Positions 1 to 8,337 of a DNA stretch of 41,906 nt are shown here, piece by piece. Under the pieces are notes generated by a model. It was not told the DNA's origin. It ran no database searches and saw only the letters and a program-made list of their open reading frames with translations. The stretch's first letter is position 1. The number at the start of each line of letters is the position of its first letter. The DNA is from Bacteroidales bacterium UBA1205 (GTDB lineage Bacteria; Bacteroidota; Bacteroidia; Bacteroidales; WCHB1-69). The DNA lies in the NCBI GenBank assembly GCA_002309615.1, contig DBXT01000026.1:322-42227 (forward strand). Reading direction: 5' to 3'. The position numbers were made by a program, and so were the translations under genes.

Positions 1-380
1 GATTTTGCCACCTCTTGTTGCAAAAAACTTTCTACTTCGGCGGTGGTTAAATCCACACCGAACACTTTGTTGATAGTGAGTCGGTTGATAGGGAAATTAA
101 TAAAATCGCCTTCGGCAAAACTCAAAACACGGTGTTGGAAGTTGGAAAAGGTGGTAAACCTATTGACAAATTTCCACACTTCTTCTATTTTGGTGTGGAA
201 AATATGCGGTCCGTACTGATGAACCGTGATGCCGGCATCGTTTTTATAATCATAGATTTGTCCGCCAATGTGTTTTTTTTGTTCAATCATCAAAATTTTG
301 AACCCTCTTTCTGCCAGCAGTCTGGCAGAGGTTGCTCCGCTTAACCCGCAACCGACAACAACTATATCGTAAAAAGCCAT
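1..380 (-). CDS. glf: UDP-galactopyranose mutase, N-terminal part (runs off left edge)
   Basis: The first ~126 residues are visible; the gene continues past base 1. The N-terminus is a Rossmann FAD-binding strand-turn-helix (IVVVGCGLSGATSARLLAER, GxGxxG type), followed by the family's EQKKHIGGQIYDY and the HQYGPHIFHT segment typical of Glf. Members of this flavoenzyme family convert UDP-galactopyranose to UDP-galactofuranose in the cytoplasm for surface polysaccharide synthesis. The ATG at 378-380 lies 28 nt downstream of a -7 box (409-416). It is transcribed away from the thioredoxin-fold gene, so the two share a divergent intergenic region. The C-terminal half cannot be judged. The family call is confident from the combined motifs. 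Confidence 0.9.
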   Translation of the reverse strand, partial: MAFYDIVVVGCGLSGATSARLLAERGFKILMIEQKKHIGGQIYDYKNDAGITVHQYGPHIFHTKIEEVWKFVNRFTTFSNFQHRVLSFAEGDFINFPINRLTINKVFGVDLTTAEVESFLQQEVAK

Positions 381-408
381 ATATTTTTTATTTAAAATAT
401 CCTATCTG

Positions 409-416
409 CAAAAGTA
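409..416 (-). promoter_or_regulatory. Probable -7 box for glf
   Basis: TACTTTTG on the minus strand matches the Bacteroidota -7 consensus TAnnTTTG, 28 nt before the glf ATG. No clear -33 element was located. Confidence 0.5.
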
Positions 417-508
417 TCACTTTTTATTTAATTTCGTTTATAGTTTCCTTTCTTTTGTTACAAACAACAAAAAAAGCAGAAAAAAGGATTTCCTAATATT
501 TTTTTTGG

Positions 509-516
509 TAATTTTG
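509..516 (+). promoter_or_regulatory. Probable -7 box for the thioredoxin-fold gene
   Basis: TAATTTTG matches TAnnTTTG and lies 13 nt upstream of the ATG at 530, giving a very short leader. Confidence 0.5.
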
Positions 517-529
517 CAAAAAAAAAGAG

Positions 530-1003
530 ATGAAAAAGCTGTTGGTATTAATCGTTATTTCTTTGTGGTGTTCTTCCTTGCGGGCACAATCCGCTTTATA
601 CGACGAGTCGGCGGATGCCATGCAACAAATAACACAAGCTGTGCAAACGGCGGCACAAAACAATCAATATGTATTGTGTCAAGTAGGGGGCAATTGGTGT
701 CCATGGTGTTTGCGTTTTGCCCGATTTGTACAAAGCGATACCGCTATTCATCAACTGTTGGAAGACAATTATGTCTACATTCATATCAATTATTCCCAAA
801 ACAACAAGAATCCGCAAGCCATGCAATATTTGGGCAATCCTGCCCGCTTCGGATTTCCTGTGTTGGTAATACTCAATGAACGAGGCGAGGTGATACATAT
901 ACAGAATTCCGCCTATTTGGAAGCAGGTAATAGTTACGATGCACAAAAGGTAAAAGAATTTTTATCACAATGGACCCCGCAAGCTGTCAAAACCTTGAAA
1001 TAA
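530..1003 (+). CDS. Exported thioredoxin-fold protein with CPWC active site
   Basis: 157 residues. A signal peptide is visible (MKK, hydrophobic core to about residue 16, then RAQ as a likely SPI cleavage site at 20). The mature part contains GGNWCPWC at residues 53-60, a CxxC redox pair as in thioredoxin-like (Thioredoxin_7/DUF255-type) proteins, followed by FGFPVLVILNERGEV, which carries the cis-proline of the fold. A role in periplasmic thiol-disulfide exchange is inferred; the partner is unknown. CPWC is less common than CGPC or CPYC. The longer overlapping frame at 505 is a shadow: it lacks a signal peptide and any recognisable family. creD follows 50 nt downstream on the same strand and may be co-transcribed. 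Confidence 0.82.
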   Translation: MKKLLVLIVISLWCSSLRAQSALYDESADAMQQITQAVQTAAQNNQYVLCQVGGNWCPWCLRFARFVQSDTAIHQLLEDNYVYIHINYSQNNKNPQAMQYLGNPARFGFPVLVILNERGEVIHIQNSAYLEAGNSYDAQKVKEFLSQWTPQAVKTLK

Positions 1004-1053
1004 CAATCAATATAAATAGTTAATAATTAGATAATAATCAAAAAAAAGTTAAT

Positions 1054-2445
1054 ATGGAAAACGATAATTTTTCAGTAGAAAACACCGTTCGGACAACCTC
1101 TGCATCGTCAAACGAGCCGCAGAACAGAAACAGATTCAATTTATCTTTTTCTATGAAGATAATGCTTAAGATGTTCGTTATTGTTGTGTTAAGTTTGTTG
1201 TTGCTGATACCGAGGATGATGATAGGTGAATTGATAGATGAGCGGGAATCCAACGCACAAGGTGCTACCGATGAGATAGCCAAAAAATGGGGTACGGCTC
1301 AATGTATCGCCGGTCCGGCTATTTTTCTTCCTGCAAAATATGAAGGAAAAACCAAACTCTCCGAGGACTTGGTATTATTCCCCGAAACATTTAATTTAAA
1401 AGGAGATATCAACAGTCAAACTTTACACAGAGGCATTTACGATGTGGCTGTATATAATGCACCGCTTTCGTTAGAAGGTGTTTTTTGTATGACCAAAGAG
1501 TTAAAAGACAACCTTGCACTGGATAAATTCCAATTAGACCACGCAAAATATATGTTTTATATCCGTGATTTGCGGGGCTTGAGCAAAAATGTGGAAATAA
1601 CAGCCGGACAGCAAAAGGAAATTTTGTTATCCAACGGAAAAGGCTTTATTACATGTGATGCTGATTTGAAGAATTTTTTCAATGGTGACACCATTCCCTA
1701 TGCCATGGAATTGAATCTAAAAGGGTCGGAAGGATTGTATATTTTACCTATCGGAAACAGTAGTTCCGTTGATATCAGCTCCAATAGCTGCTCCCCCAGT
1801 TTTACAGGTGCTTTTCTTCCCAACGAGCGTAACATAGGCGAAAACGGCTTTACCGCCGATTGGCAGGTGATAGCTTTGAACAAAACATTTGCTCAAAAAG
1901 CTTATCAGGATGATTTCAACAATAATATACTCTCAGATGCTTTGTATAAGTATACCAGAGTGAAAGAACTGAATGAATCGGAAAACTTTATCGGCATCTC
2001 TTTAAAAACCGGTGTTAACCAATATCAACAAAACACAAGAGCCAACAAATATGCCTATTTGATTATCATATTGACTTTCATTACGGTATTGATAGCGGAA
2101 ATACTCAAAAACACCCCTATCCACATCATACAATACCTGTTAATCGGTATAGCATTGGTATTGTTCTATTGTTTGTTGTTGTCGTTTAGCGAATTTCTTG
2201 CTTTTGGATGGGCGTATCTTATTGCCGCCGTCATGACCATAGGATTGATAACAGCATATATAGCCGCCATTTTAAAAATAAAGAAAACGGCCCTCTCTAT
2301 AGGGGTATTGTTAAGTGCTTTGTATATTTATATTTTTGTGTTGCTGCGATTGGAAACCCTTTCCCTTTTGGTGGGCAGCATAGGTCTGTTCATTATATTG
2401 GCACTCATTATGAGAGTTTCACAAAAAATTAATTGGTACAAATAA
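1054..2445 (+). CDS. creD: CreD family inner-membrane protein
   Basis: 463 residues, close to the usual ~450 of CreD. A hydrophilic ~30-residue N-terminus precedes a first membrane segment (about residues 32-52). The conserved CreD segment LIDERESNAQGATDEIAKKW follows, then AGPAIFLPA. A long periplasmic domain runs to about residue 325, with several hydrophobic helices packed at the C-terminus (about 330-455). In Enterobacteria CreD belongs to the CreBC regulon and is linked to envelope integrity and beta-lactam tolerance; the molecular function is unknown. No CreB/CreC two-component genes are in this window. The next gene, a secreted hydrolase, starts 44 nt downstream and is likely in the same transcript. 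Confidence 0.9.
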   Translation: MENDNFSVENTVRTTSASSNEPQNRNRFNLSFSMKIMLKMFVIVVLSLLLLIPRMMIGELIDERESNAQGATDEIAKKWGTAQCIAGPAIFLPAKYEGKTKLSEDLVLFPETFNLKGDINSQTLHRGIYDVAVYNAPLSLEGVFCMTKELKDNLALDKFQLDHAKYMFYIRDLRGLSKNVEITAGQQKEILLSNGKGFITCDADLKNFFNGDTIPYAMELNLKGSEGLYILPIGNSSSVDISSNSCSPSFTGAFLPNERNIGENGFTADWQVIALNKTFAQKAYQDDFNNNILSDALYKYTRVKELNESENFIGISLKTGVNQYQQNTRANKYAYLIIILTFITVLIAEILKNTPIHIIQYLLIGIALVLFYCLLLSFSEFLAFGWAYLIAAVMTIGLITAYIAAILKIKKTALSIGVLLSALYIYIFVLLRLETLSLLVGSIGLFIILALIMRVSQKINWYK

Positions 2446-2489
2446 ACTTTTTTTACGGCAAAATATTTTAGTAGTCAATAGTTGTTGTA

Positions 2490-3914
2490 ATGATGTCACG
2501 CGTAGAGGTATTGAAAATTATCAAAAGTTGTGTAGTGGTCATCATATTGGGCTTGCCGCTTGTGTTGCAGGCTCAAAACATCAGCGGCTATTGGATAGAT
2601 ACTTTAAAAATCGGTCATTTCCAATTACGATTAGTGGTTCACATAGTCGAACAGGACTATCGTTATCATGCCGATTTATACAGTATAGACCAAACGGATG
2701 CTGTTGTTCCCGCCTCCAAGGTGGAAATAGCGGGAGATACCATCAGCATTGTCTATAATATGATTAATGCCAAGTTCAAAGGAATTTTCAATAGCACAAC
2801 GGATAAAATAAACGGAATATTCAAGCAAGGGGAAGTGTATCAAACAAGCTTTCACAGGTTGACAACGTTACCGGCGGTAGAACGACCGCAAACGCCTCTT
2901 CCTCCGTACCAATACACGGAAGAAGAATGGACGGTGGCAGCCGCAAAAAACAGTCCGGAATTAAAAGGAACACTCACTCTTCCCTTGATACCGTGCAAGG
3001 CAGTAGCTGTTCTGGTAGCCGGTTCGGGTCCTGTTACCCGCAATGAAACAATTATGCGGCATGAAGTGTTTAAAGTGTTGTCCGACAGGCTTACCCAAAG
3101 CGGAATAGCGGTCATACGCTACGACAAACGCGGGGTGGGCGAATCAAAAGGCGATTATGCCAAGGCTACTGTTTTTGACTTTGCCGAAGATGCAAAAAGG
3201 GTGTTGTTACAAGCCAAAAAGGACAAACGCTTCAAGGGCGTTCCTATAGGAATAGTCGGGCATAGCGAAGGCGGGCTTATAGCCGAGATATTAGCAGCCG
3301 ACAAGCAGGCTTCTCCCGATTATGTTGTGCTAATGGCCGCCCCCGTACAGCAGTGCGGGAGCCTTTTGGTAGACCAAGTGCGTATGTTAATGCAGGCTTC
3401 CGATGTGCCCGCCGAAGAGGTGGAGGCAGGTGTTCGTCAGCAGCAATTTATAGTGAATATGTTGCAAAAATACGGAGAAAAAACTTTGGATGTGTTTGAC
3501 AACGAACTGCAGCAGTATAAACAACAATTGGATACCAACGGAAAAGAATGGCAATTGTGGAAAGATTTTAACAAATGGAAATCTTTGTTGCCATCTTATC
3601 CGTGGTTATGTTCTTTTGTAAATATAGACCCTGAAAAGTATATTTGCCGGTCTCGGTGTGATATCCTGTTTTTGGGCGGAGATAAGGATGTGCAGGTGCC
3701 AGCCGTTAAAAATGCGGATTTGCTATATCAATATTTACCCGAAGACGTATTGTTGAAAAAGAAGCAAAAATTAAGAGTGATAGTCTTTACAGACAGAAAT
3801 CATTTATTTCAAACATGCACCACAGGCCTGCCCTATGAATATACTTTTATAAGTGAAACCATGGGTGAAGATGTGATGTTTGCTATAAGTAAATGGATAT
3901 CAGGCGATAGATAG
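2490..3914 (+). CDS. Secreted alpha/beta hydrolase (serine hydrolase fold)
   Basis: 474 residues with an N-terminal signal peptide (hydrophobic stretch about residues 13-27, ending LQAQ). Residues ~30-135 form a beta-rich domain resembling the small N-terminal module often found before secreted hydrolases. The hydrolase domain follows: oxyanion region VLVAGSGP, RYDKRGVGES, nucleophile elbow GHSEGG (Ser about 259), acid-loop candidate FLGGDKDVQVP and a late His in TDRNHLF. All triad members are therefore present. The family includes esterases and peptidases; the substrate cannot be told from sequence. A second ATG one codon later is an equally good start. The gene converges with the M16 gene, only 9 nt apart, with no visible terminator. 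Confidence 0.85.
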   Translation: MMSRVEVLKIIKSCVVVIILGLPLVLQAQNISGYWIDTLKIGHFQLRLVVHIVEQDYRYHADLYSIDQTDAVVPASKVEIAGDTISIVYNMINAKFKGIFNSTTDKINGIFKQGEVYQTSFHRLTTLPAVERPQTPLPPYQYTEEEWTVAAAKNSPELKGTLTLPLIPCKAVAVLVAGSGPVTRNETIMRHEVFKVLSDRLTQSGIAVIRYDKRGVGESKGDYAKATVFDFAEDAKRVLLQAKKDKRFKGVPIGIVGHSEGGLIAEILAADKQASPDYVVLMAAPVQQCGSLLVDQVRMLMQASDVPAEEVEAGVRQQQFIVNMLQKYGEKTLDVFDNELQQYKQQLDTNGKEWQLWKDFNKWKSLLPSYPWLCSFVNIDPEKYICRSRCDILFLGGDKDVQVPAVKNADLLYQYLPEDVLLKKKQKLRVIVFTDRNHLFQTCTTGLPYEYTFISETMGEDVMFAISKWISGDR

Positions 3915-3923
3915 GAAAAAAGA

Positions 3924-5189
3924 TTATCCCACTACCACTTCTACAAAATCGGGGGTGAACAGTTCTTGTGCCAAATCCCTTAAAGCGGAAGCTTGTATGG
4001 ATTTTATGGTTGTTGTTTTTTGCTCAAAATAACTCATGGAAAGGTCAAAATCATTAATATCCATCACTCGGTCCAATTGTGAAAACACTCCGTCAAAATT
4101 GCGTAACAAGCTGCCGTACATGTAATTTTTAAGCGTTATTAATTCGTGTTCGTCAACAAGTTTTTCTTTTAGAACATTCATTTCGGCATAAATTTCTTTA
4201 ACGGCAAGGGCAACTTGTTGTTTGTTTACATCGGCATGAATGTAAAACACCCCGTCGTGTACCATAGCGGACATACGGGAAGATATATTGTAAGCCAAAC
4301 CCTTATCTTCTCTGATATTGGTCATGAGTCTGGAACCGAAATAACCGCCCAACAGGGTATTCAACACCTCATATTCATTCCATCGGGGATGGGTAAGCGT
4401 ATAAAATTTTTTTCCTAAATAAATACTTGCCTGCATGGATGAGGGCTTAGCTATATGAACGGGTGCGGTGTCTGCTAATGGAGGAGCCTTATATTCTGCA
4501 GGGGAAGAAGTGTCTGTTCGTATTTGTCCCAAGGTATGGTCTAAAATATCAATGATATCCTCATTGATATTACCTGCCAAAAATATACGCATATTGCCGG
4601 CATGATAATATTGCCGGTAAAATTGAAGCACATCTTTTCGGGTAAAAGCATCTATATTTTCCATAGTGGCTGTGGTTCCGTACGGATGGTCGGCACCGAA
4701 TATCCGTTGTGCCAATTGGCAGTAGCCCAAATAGGATGTTTTTTCTAAATTGATAGCCAAGCTGTTTTTTATTTTCTGCTTAAATATCTTAATTTTATCT
4801 TCTTGAAAGACAGCTTGCGTGAACATTTCCTGTAGCAATGGAAATATTTTTTGTGCCGATGTTGCCGGAAAATAGATGGATATAACGGCAAAATCGCGTT
4901 CACTGCGTGATTCAAAGTAGCATCCCGAATAGTCTATTATTTCCGATATTTCTTCTGAGGAATGTTTTTCGGTTCCTTCTGTCAATAATTTTATACAAGC
5001 ACGTGCCACAGAGGTCTGTGTTTGAAAATAAGAGCCTGCTTTTATGCGTATGTCCATACGCAGGAGCTTGATTTGGGTGTTGCCGATACAATAACACGGA
5101 ATACCATTGCTCAAAGTGCGAACGGTGAGATTTACCGTCGGCAAAGCCGGGAAAGGAAAAACCTGCGGTGCTATACTTCTGTCTATCAT
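3924..5189 (-). CDS. M16 (insulinase-like) peptidase homologue lacking the catalytic HxxEH
   Basis: 421 residues with the two-lobed M16 architecture: N-lobe strand TVRTLSNGIPCYCI, then IRIKAGSYFQ, the central HPYGTTATMENIDAFTRKDV with QFYRQYYHAGNM, and a C-lobe with NTLLGGYFGSRLMTNIREDKGLAYNI, the family's conserved R/Y segment. At the place where active members have the zinc motif HFLEH-x-LFKGT, this protein reads ACIKLLTEGTEKHSSEEI, so the zinc ligands and catalytic Glu are missing. Known M16B systems pair one active with one inactive subunit, so this is probably the inactive partner or a scaffold; no active partner is in the window. No signal peptide is seen. It starts 4 nt after the sorting-domain gene and is likely in the sigma factor operon. 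Confidence 0.85.
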   Translation of the reverse strand: MIDRSIAPQVFPFPALPTVNLTVRTLSNGIPCYCIGNTQIKLLRMDIRIKAGSYFQTQTSVARACIKLLTEGTEKHSSEEISEIIDYSGCYFESRSERDFAVISIYFPATSAQKIFPLLQEMFTQAVFQEDKIKIFKQKIKNSLAINLEKTSYLGYCQLAQRIFGADHPYGTTATMENIDAFTRKDVLQFYRQYYHAGNMRIFLAGNINEDIIDILDHTLGQIRTDTSSPAEYKAPPLADTAPVHIAKPSSMQASIYLGKKFYTLTHPRWNEYEVLNTLLGGYFGSRLMTNIREDKGLAYNISSRMSAMVHDGVFYIHADVNKQQVALAVKEIYAEMNVLKEKLVDEHELITLKNYMYGSLLRNFDGVFSQLDRVMDINDFDLSMSYFEQKTTTIKSIQASALRDLAQELFTPDFVEVVVG

Positions 5190-5193
5190 TGAA

Positions 5194-6204
5194 TTATTGG
5201 CGTATAAGTAAAATATCTCCTTTTAGCGTATGTGTTTTGTTCAAAGTGTCGGTGTAGCTGATATGATAGTAATATACCCCGTGCGGTAAATCTCTGCCGC
5301 AATAGGTTCCGTCCCAAGAAGCGGTAATGTTATCGGTGCTGAAAAGTTTTTGGGAAGCAGCATTGGTAATCACCATAGTAAAGGTGACCGGCATTTGCGA
5401 GGCTTTTATTTCAAACATATCGTTTAATCCGTCTCCGTTGGGGGTAAAGGCACTGGGAATATATATTTTAATAGGTTCTATACAGTGTACTTGTATGCTT
5501 ATGGTTGTATCAATGTTTTGTTCATTAACAAAAGAAACTTCATATTGCTCTGTATAAGAAGGTTTTATTTTGATAGTGTTACCTGTTTGTCCTGTGCTCC
5601 ACAATATATTAGTGGCATTGTAAACGTACAGAATGACGGAATCTCCGGAATAGATAGTGGTATCATGACTATATATGCTTTTGTCCGCTTTTGGGATATC
5701 GGTGGCGGGTGCATCATTTGTATTTTCTTTTGCATTAGCATATTCGGGAACAAGGGTGTTGTTGATGGCGGAAGGTTTATTATTAGCGGGAGTCGGTTGC
5801 GGATAGTTTTCCGAAGAGCTTGTTGTGGTGGAAGTTTCGGATGGAGTATCCGTTATGGTTGTCGGCATGGATGTTATATGTGTTGCTGACGGAACATCAA
5901 CAGCGAAAGCGGTTTCTGAAGGTGCTGCTTGGGCTGTTATGGTTTCGGCAATAGGGGCACGAGCGGTGTCTGTCGATAAAAGCTCGGAAGCGTTGGAAGG
6001 GGGTGCTATGGTATTGTTTACTCCGAGCCATACACATAAGGCCATGGTACAAACAGCTGCTATGCCGCCTGCCCAATATAACAGTTTGTTGCTTTTGGGT
6101 ACAATGCGGGTGTGAATATTGTTCCACCATTCTGCCGGCACTTCCGGTGCAAAATTCGCAAACTTGTCTTTATACAATTCCCCGATATCTTGATATGTTT
6201 TCAT
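5194..6204 (-). CDS. Single-pass membrane protein in anti-sigma position with C-terminal CHU_C/type IX type B sorting-like domain
   Basis: 336 residues. A ~40-residue cytoplasmic N-terminus (YKDKFANFAPEVPAEWWNNI) is followed by one membrane segment (about residues 42-62) and no cleavable signal. A Thr/Ser/Pro/Asn-rich linker spans about 65-175. An Ig/PKD-like beta domain (SGDSVILYVYNATNILWSTG) covers about 180-245. The C-terminus is a clear CHU_C domain: IPSAFTPNGDGLNDMFEI, then WDGTYCGRDLPHGVYYYHI. CHU_C domains usually sort secreted proteins through the type IX system, but here the domain is attached to a membrane anchor. The ATG overlaps the sigma factor stop as ATGA (6201-6204), the arrangement of a sigma/anti-sigma pair. 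An anti-sigma role is inferred from position and topology; no zinc-binding ASD motif is visible. Confidence 0.75.
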   Translation of the reverse strand: MKTYQDIGELYKDKFANFAPEVPAEWWNNIHTRIVPKSNKLLYWAGGIAAVCTMALCVWLGVNNTIAPPSNASELLSTDTARAPIAETITAQAAPSETAFAVDVPSATHITSMPTTITDTPSETSTTTSSSENYPQPTPANNKPSAINNTLVPEYANAKENTNDAPATDIPKADKSIYSHDTTIYSGDSVILYVYNATNILWSTGQTGNTIKIKPSYTEQYEVSFVNEQNIDTTISIQVHCIEPIKIYIPSAFTPNGDGLNDMFEIKASQMPVTFTMVITNAASQKLFSTDNITASWDGTYCGRDLPHGVYYYHISYTDTLNKTHTLKGDILLIRQ

Positions 6205-6749
6205 AGCAATGATTCGTTTTTAGTAAATTCTACAACTTTTTTTCGCAATACATTTTTAGCTTTGAACAGTTGCGAACGACATGTTGCATTGGTACAATGC
6301 AATATTTTGGACACTTCCTCGTAGGAATAGCCTTCTATTTCGCACAAATTAAACACCATACGGTATCCGTCGGGTAATTGGCGAATAAAATCAAGCAGAA
6401 CATTATAAGAAAGTTTGTCCGAATCGGTAATGGATACATCGGAAAGTTTTTCTTGATAATCTTCGTAATTTTCCACGGGAAAAGCTTTTTTGTTTAATTG
6501 ATAAAGTTTAAGCGCTTGATTGATAACTATACGTGTCATCCAAGCTTGTAATTTGCCTGTACCGTTGTATTGTTTTAAATTGTTAAAAATGCGAATAAAC
6601 GCCTCTTGCAACACATCTTGAGCGTCTTCTTGGCAGGAGGTGTACCGCAAGGCAATGCCATACAATCCCTTGCTATATTGATTATATAGCAGCGTGCGGC
6701 ATTGTTCATTGCCTTTAATACATTCTTCCACCAATTGAGTTTCGTTCAT
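6201..6749 (-). CDS. RNA polymerase ECF-type sigma-70 family factor
   Basis: 182 residues from the ATG at 6747-6749; a TTG one codon upstream is less likely. Region 2 is evident (LYNQYSKGLYGIALRYT, DAQDVLQEAFIRIFNNLKQY, then LQAWMTRIVINQA), as is region 4 (LPDGYRMVFNLCEIEGYSYE, then a helix-turn-helix EVSKILHCTNATCRSQLFKA). Such factors direct RNA polymerase to stress or envelope promoters and are usually held by a membrane anti-sigma factor encoded next door. Here the downstream gene overlaps by 4 nt and encodes a membrane protein. No TAnnTTTG box was seen upstream, which would fit autoregulation by a different promoter type (inference). Confidence 0.92.
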   Translation of the reverse strand: MNETQLVEECIKGNEQCRTLLYNQYSKGLYGIALRYTSCQEDAQDVLQEAFIRIFNNLKQYNGTGKLQAWMTRIVINQALKLYQLNKKAFPVENYEDYQEKLSDVSITDSDKLSYNVLLDFIRQLPDGYRMVFNLCEIEGYSYEEVSKILHCTNATCRSQLFKAKNVLRKKVVEFTKNESLL

Positions 6750-6783
6750 CAACTACATGTATTTTGGTATAATGATACCCGAT

Positions 6784-6820
6784 AACACTTTTTTGTTGCC
6801 TGAGGCAAGTGTTTTTTTTA
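6784..6820 (-). terminator. Hairpin directly after the beta-CASP hydrolase stop codon
   Basis: AACACTT (6784-6790) pairs with AAGTGTT (6807-6813) and the inner TTGCC (6796-6800) with GGCAA (6804-6808), around a TGA loop with a T-rich bulge. It lies between two minus-strand units. The long T-run (6812-6819) is on the plus-strand side, so the direction of termination is uncertain. Confidence 0.4.
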
Positions 6821-8218
6821 CATGCTGACGCATTGACGAAAAACGGGTATGTCCACATCGTGGAATCCGTTCTCTAACAAATAGTTGCGATAAAACTGTG
6901 CCGAATCTTTTTCTCCGTGTACCAAAAATATTTTTTTCACTTTGTTCTTATCCTGACAAGAGAGATAACGATACATTTCTTCATAATCTCCGTGACCGGA
7001 CAAAGCGTCAATTTGTCTGACATCTGCGTTCACCTTGTATTTATTGCCGTAGATGGAAACCACGGGTTCGCCGTCGGCAATTTTGCGACCCAGGGTTTTG
7101 GGAGCACAGTAACCTACCACCAATATAGTGTTTTTGTTGTTTTCTATGTTGTTAGCCAAATGGTGTTTGATACGACCGGCTTCCATCATTCCCGATGCGG
7201 AAATAATAATGCAAGGACGGGTATAGGTGTTGAGGGTTTTGGAGTCCTCTTTTGTGCGTACATAAAACAAGTTGTCAAATCCGAAAGGATCTTTTTGTGT
7301 ACGCATAAGGTCTAAGATATCATCTTTAAAACATTCGGTGTGCAAACGGAATATATCCGTAGCCGATACAGCCAAAGGACTATCTATGAAAATAGGCACA
7401 TCCGGAAGGTTTTTCCTTTTTTTCAAATTGTTAAGCGAATATATTATCTCTTGGCATCTGCCTATAGCAAAAGAAGGAATGAGTAGTTTTCCCAATTTTT
7501 TTATACAAGTTTCTTGTACCACCATGGCCAATTCTTCTTCTGCCAAGTTCACCGATTCATGTTTGCGGTTACCATAGGTACATTCCGTAATAATGTAGTC
7601 GGCTTGCGGGAATACGGAAGGGTCTAACAGCAAATGCTTATTGTATCTGCCGATATCTCCTGTATAGCATAGGCGTTTTTCTTTTCCGTTTTCGGTAATA
7701 ATAAGGCTGATAGCCGAGCCTCCCAATATATGACCCGTATTGGTGAATATCACTCTTACCCCGTCGGCAATGGTAATTTCCAAATCGGTGGGCATACTTA
7801 CAAAATATCTTAACGACGCAAAAGCTTCGCGTGCCGTATATAGGGGGCCTACCGGAGGCAATCCCATACGATCACGTTTTTTATTAAAATCTATGGTATC
7901 GCTTTCTTGTATGTTTCCCGAATCGGGCAGCATGATAGAGCACAAATCACGAGTGGCATGTGTGCAATATATTTTACCCGAAAATCCGTGTGTGCATATA
8001 TAGGGTATTAAACCCGAATGGTCAATATGTGCATGTGAAAGTAAAAGTATATCAATATCTTCCGGATTAAAGCCAAGGTCCCTATTCATAGCGTCTGTTT
8101 CCAAACCTTTACCTTGATACATGCCGCAATCCAAAAGTATTTTTATATTGTTATCGGTGGTAATAAGGCATTTACTACCCGTAACTTCTTCTATGGCTCC
8201 TAAAAATTCAATTTGCAT
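6818..8218 (-). CDS. MBL-fold beta-CASP metallo-hydrolase (RNA-processing type)
   Basis: 466 residues. Metallo-beta-lactamase motifs are in order: LLDCGMYQG, motif II LLSHAHIDHSG (HxHxDH, about residues 60-65), a later His in TGHILGGSA, and CYTGDIGR for motif IV. The beta-CASP insert follows (FIDSPLAVSAT, IIISASGMMEAGRIKHHL), ending with IDALSGHGD and VHGEKDSA. This family (CPSF73/YSH1-like, distinct from RNase J) contains RNA nucleases; cytoplasmic RNA cleavage is inferred. All metal ligands appear intact. Its own -7 box lies 23 nt upstream of the ATG, and a hairpin follows the stop codon, so it is probably monocistronic. Confidence 0.88.
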   Translation of the reverse strand: MQIEFLGAIEEVTGSKCLITTDNNIKILLDCGMYQGKGLETDAMNRDLGFNPEDIDILLLSHAHIDHSGLIPYICTHGFSGKIYCTHATRDLCSIMLPDSGNIQESDTIDFNKKRDRMGLPPVGPLYTAREAFASLRYFVSMPTDLEITIADGVRVIFTNTGHILGGSAISLIITENGKEKRLCYTGDIGRYNKHLLLDPSVFPQADYIITECTYGNRKHESVNLAEEELAMVVQETCIKKLGKLLIPSFAIGRCQEIIYSLNNLKKRKNLPDVPIFIDSPLAVSATDIFRLHTECFKDDILDLMRTQKDPFGFDNLFYVRTKEDSKTLNTYTRPCIIISASGMMEAGRIKHHLANNIENNKNTILVVGYCAPKTLGRKIADGEPVVSIYGNKYKVNADVRQIDALSGHGDYEEMYRYLSCQDKNKVKKIFLVHGEKDSAQFYRNYLLENGFHDVDIPVFRQCVSM

Positions 8219-8241
8219 ATGGATGATATTATAATAATATG

Positions 8242-8249
8242 CAAAGATA
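8242..8249 (-). promoter_or_regulatory. Probable -7 box for the beta-CASP hydrolase gene
   Basis: TATCTTTG on the minus strand matches TAnnTTTG, 23 nt before the ATG at 8218. Confidence 0.6.
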
Positions 8250-8337
8250 GTTTTTTTTACAATATGCGTTCCCGTGTGAGATGATATTTATTTCTCTGTC
8301 TTTTATAAGCATCCCAATGGAGTTAATTGACAAAAGC

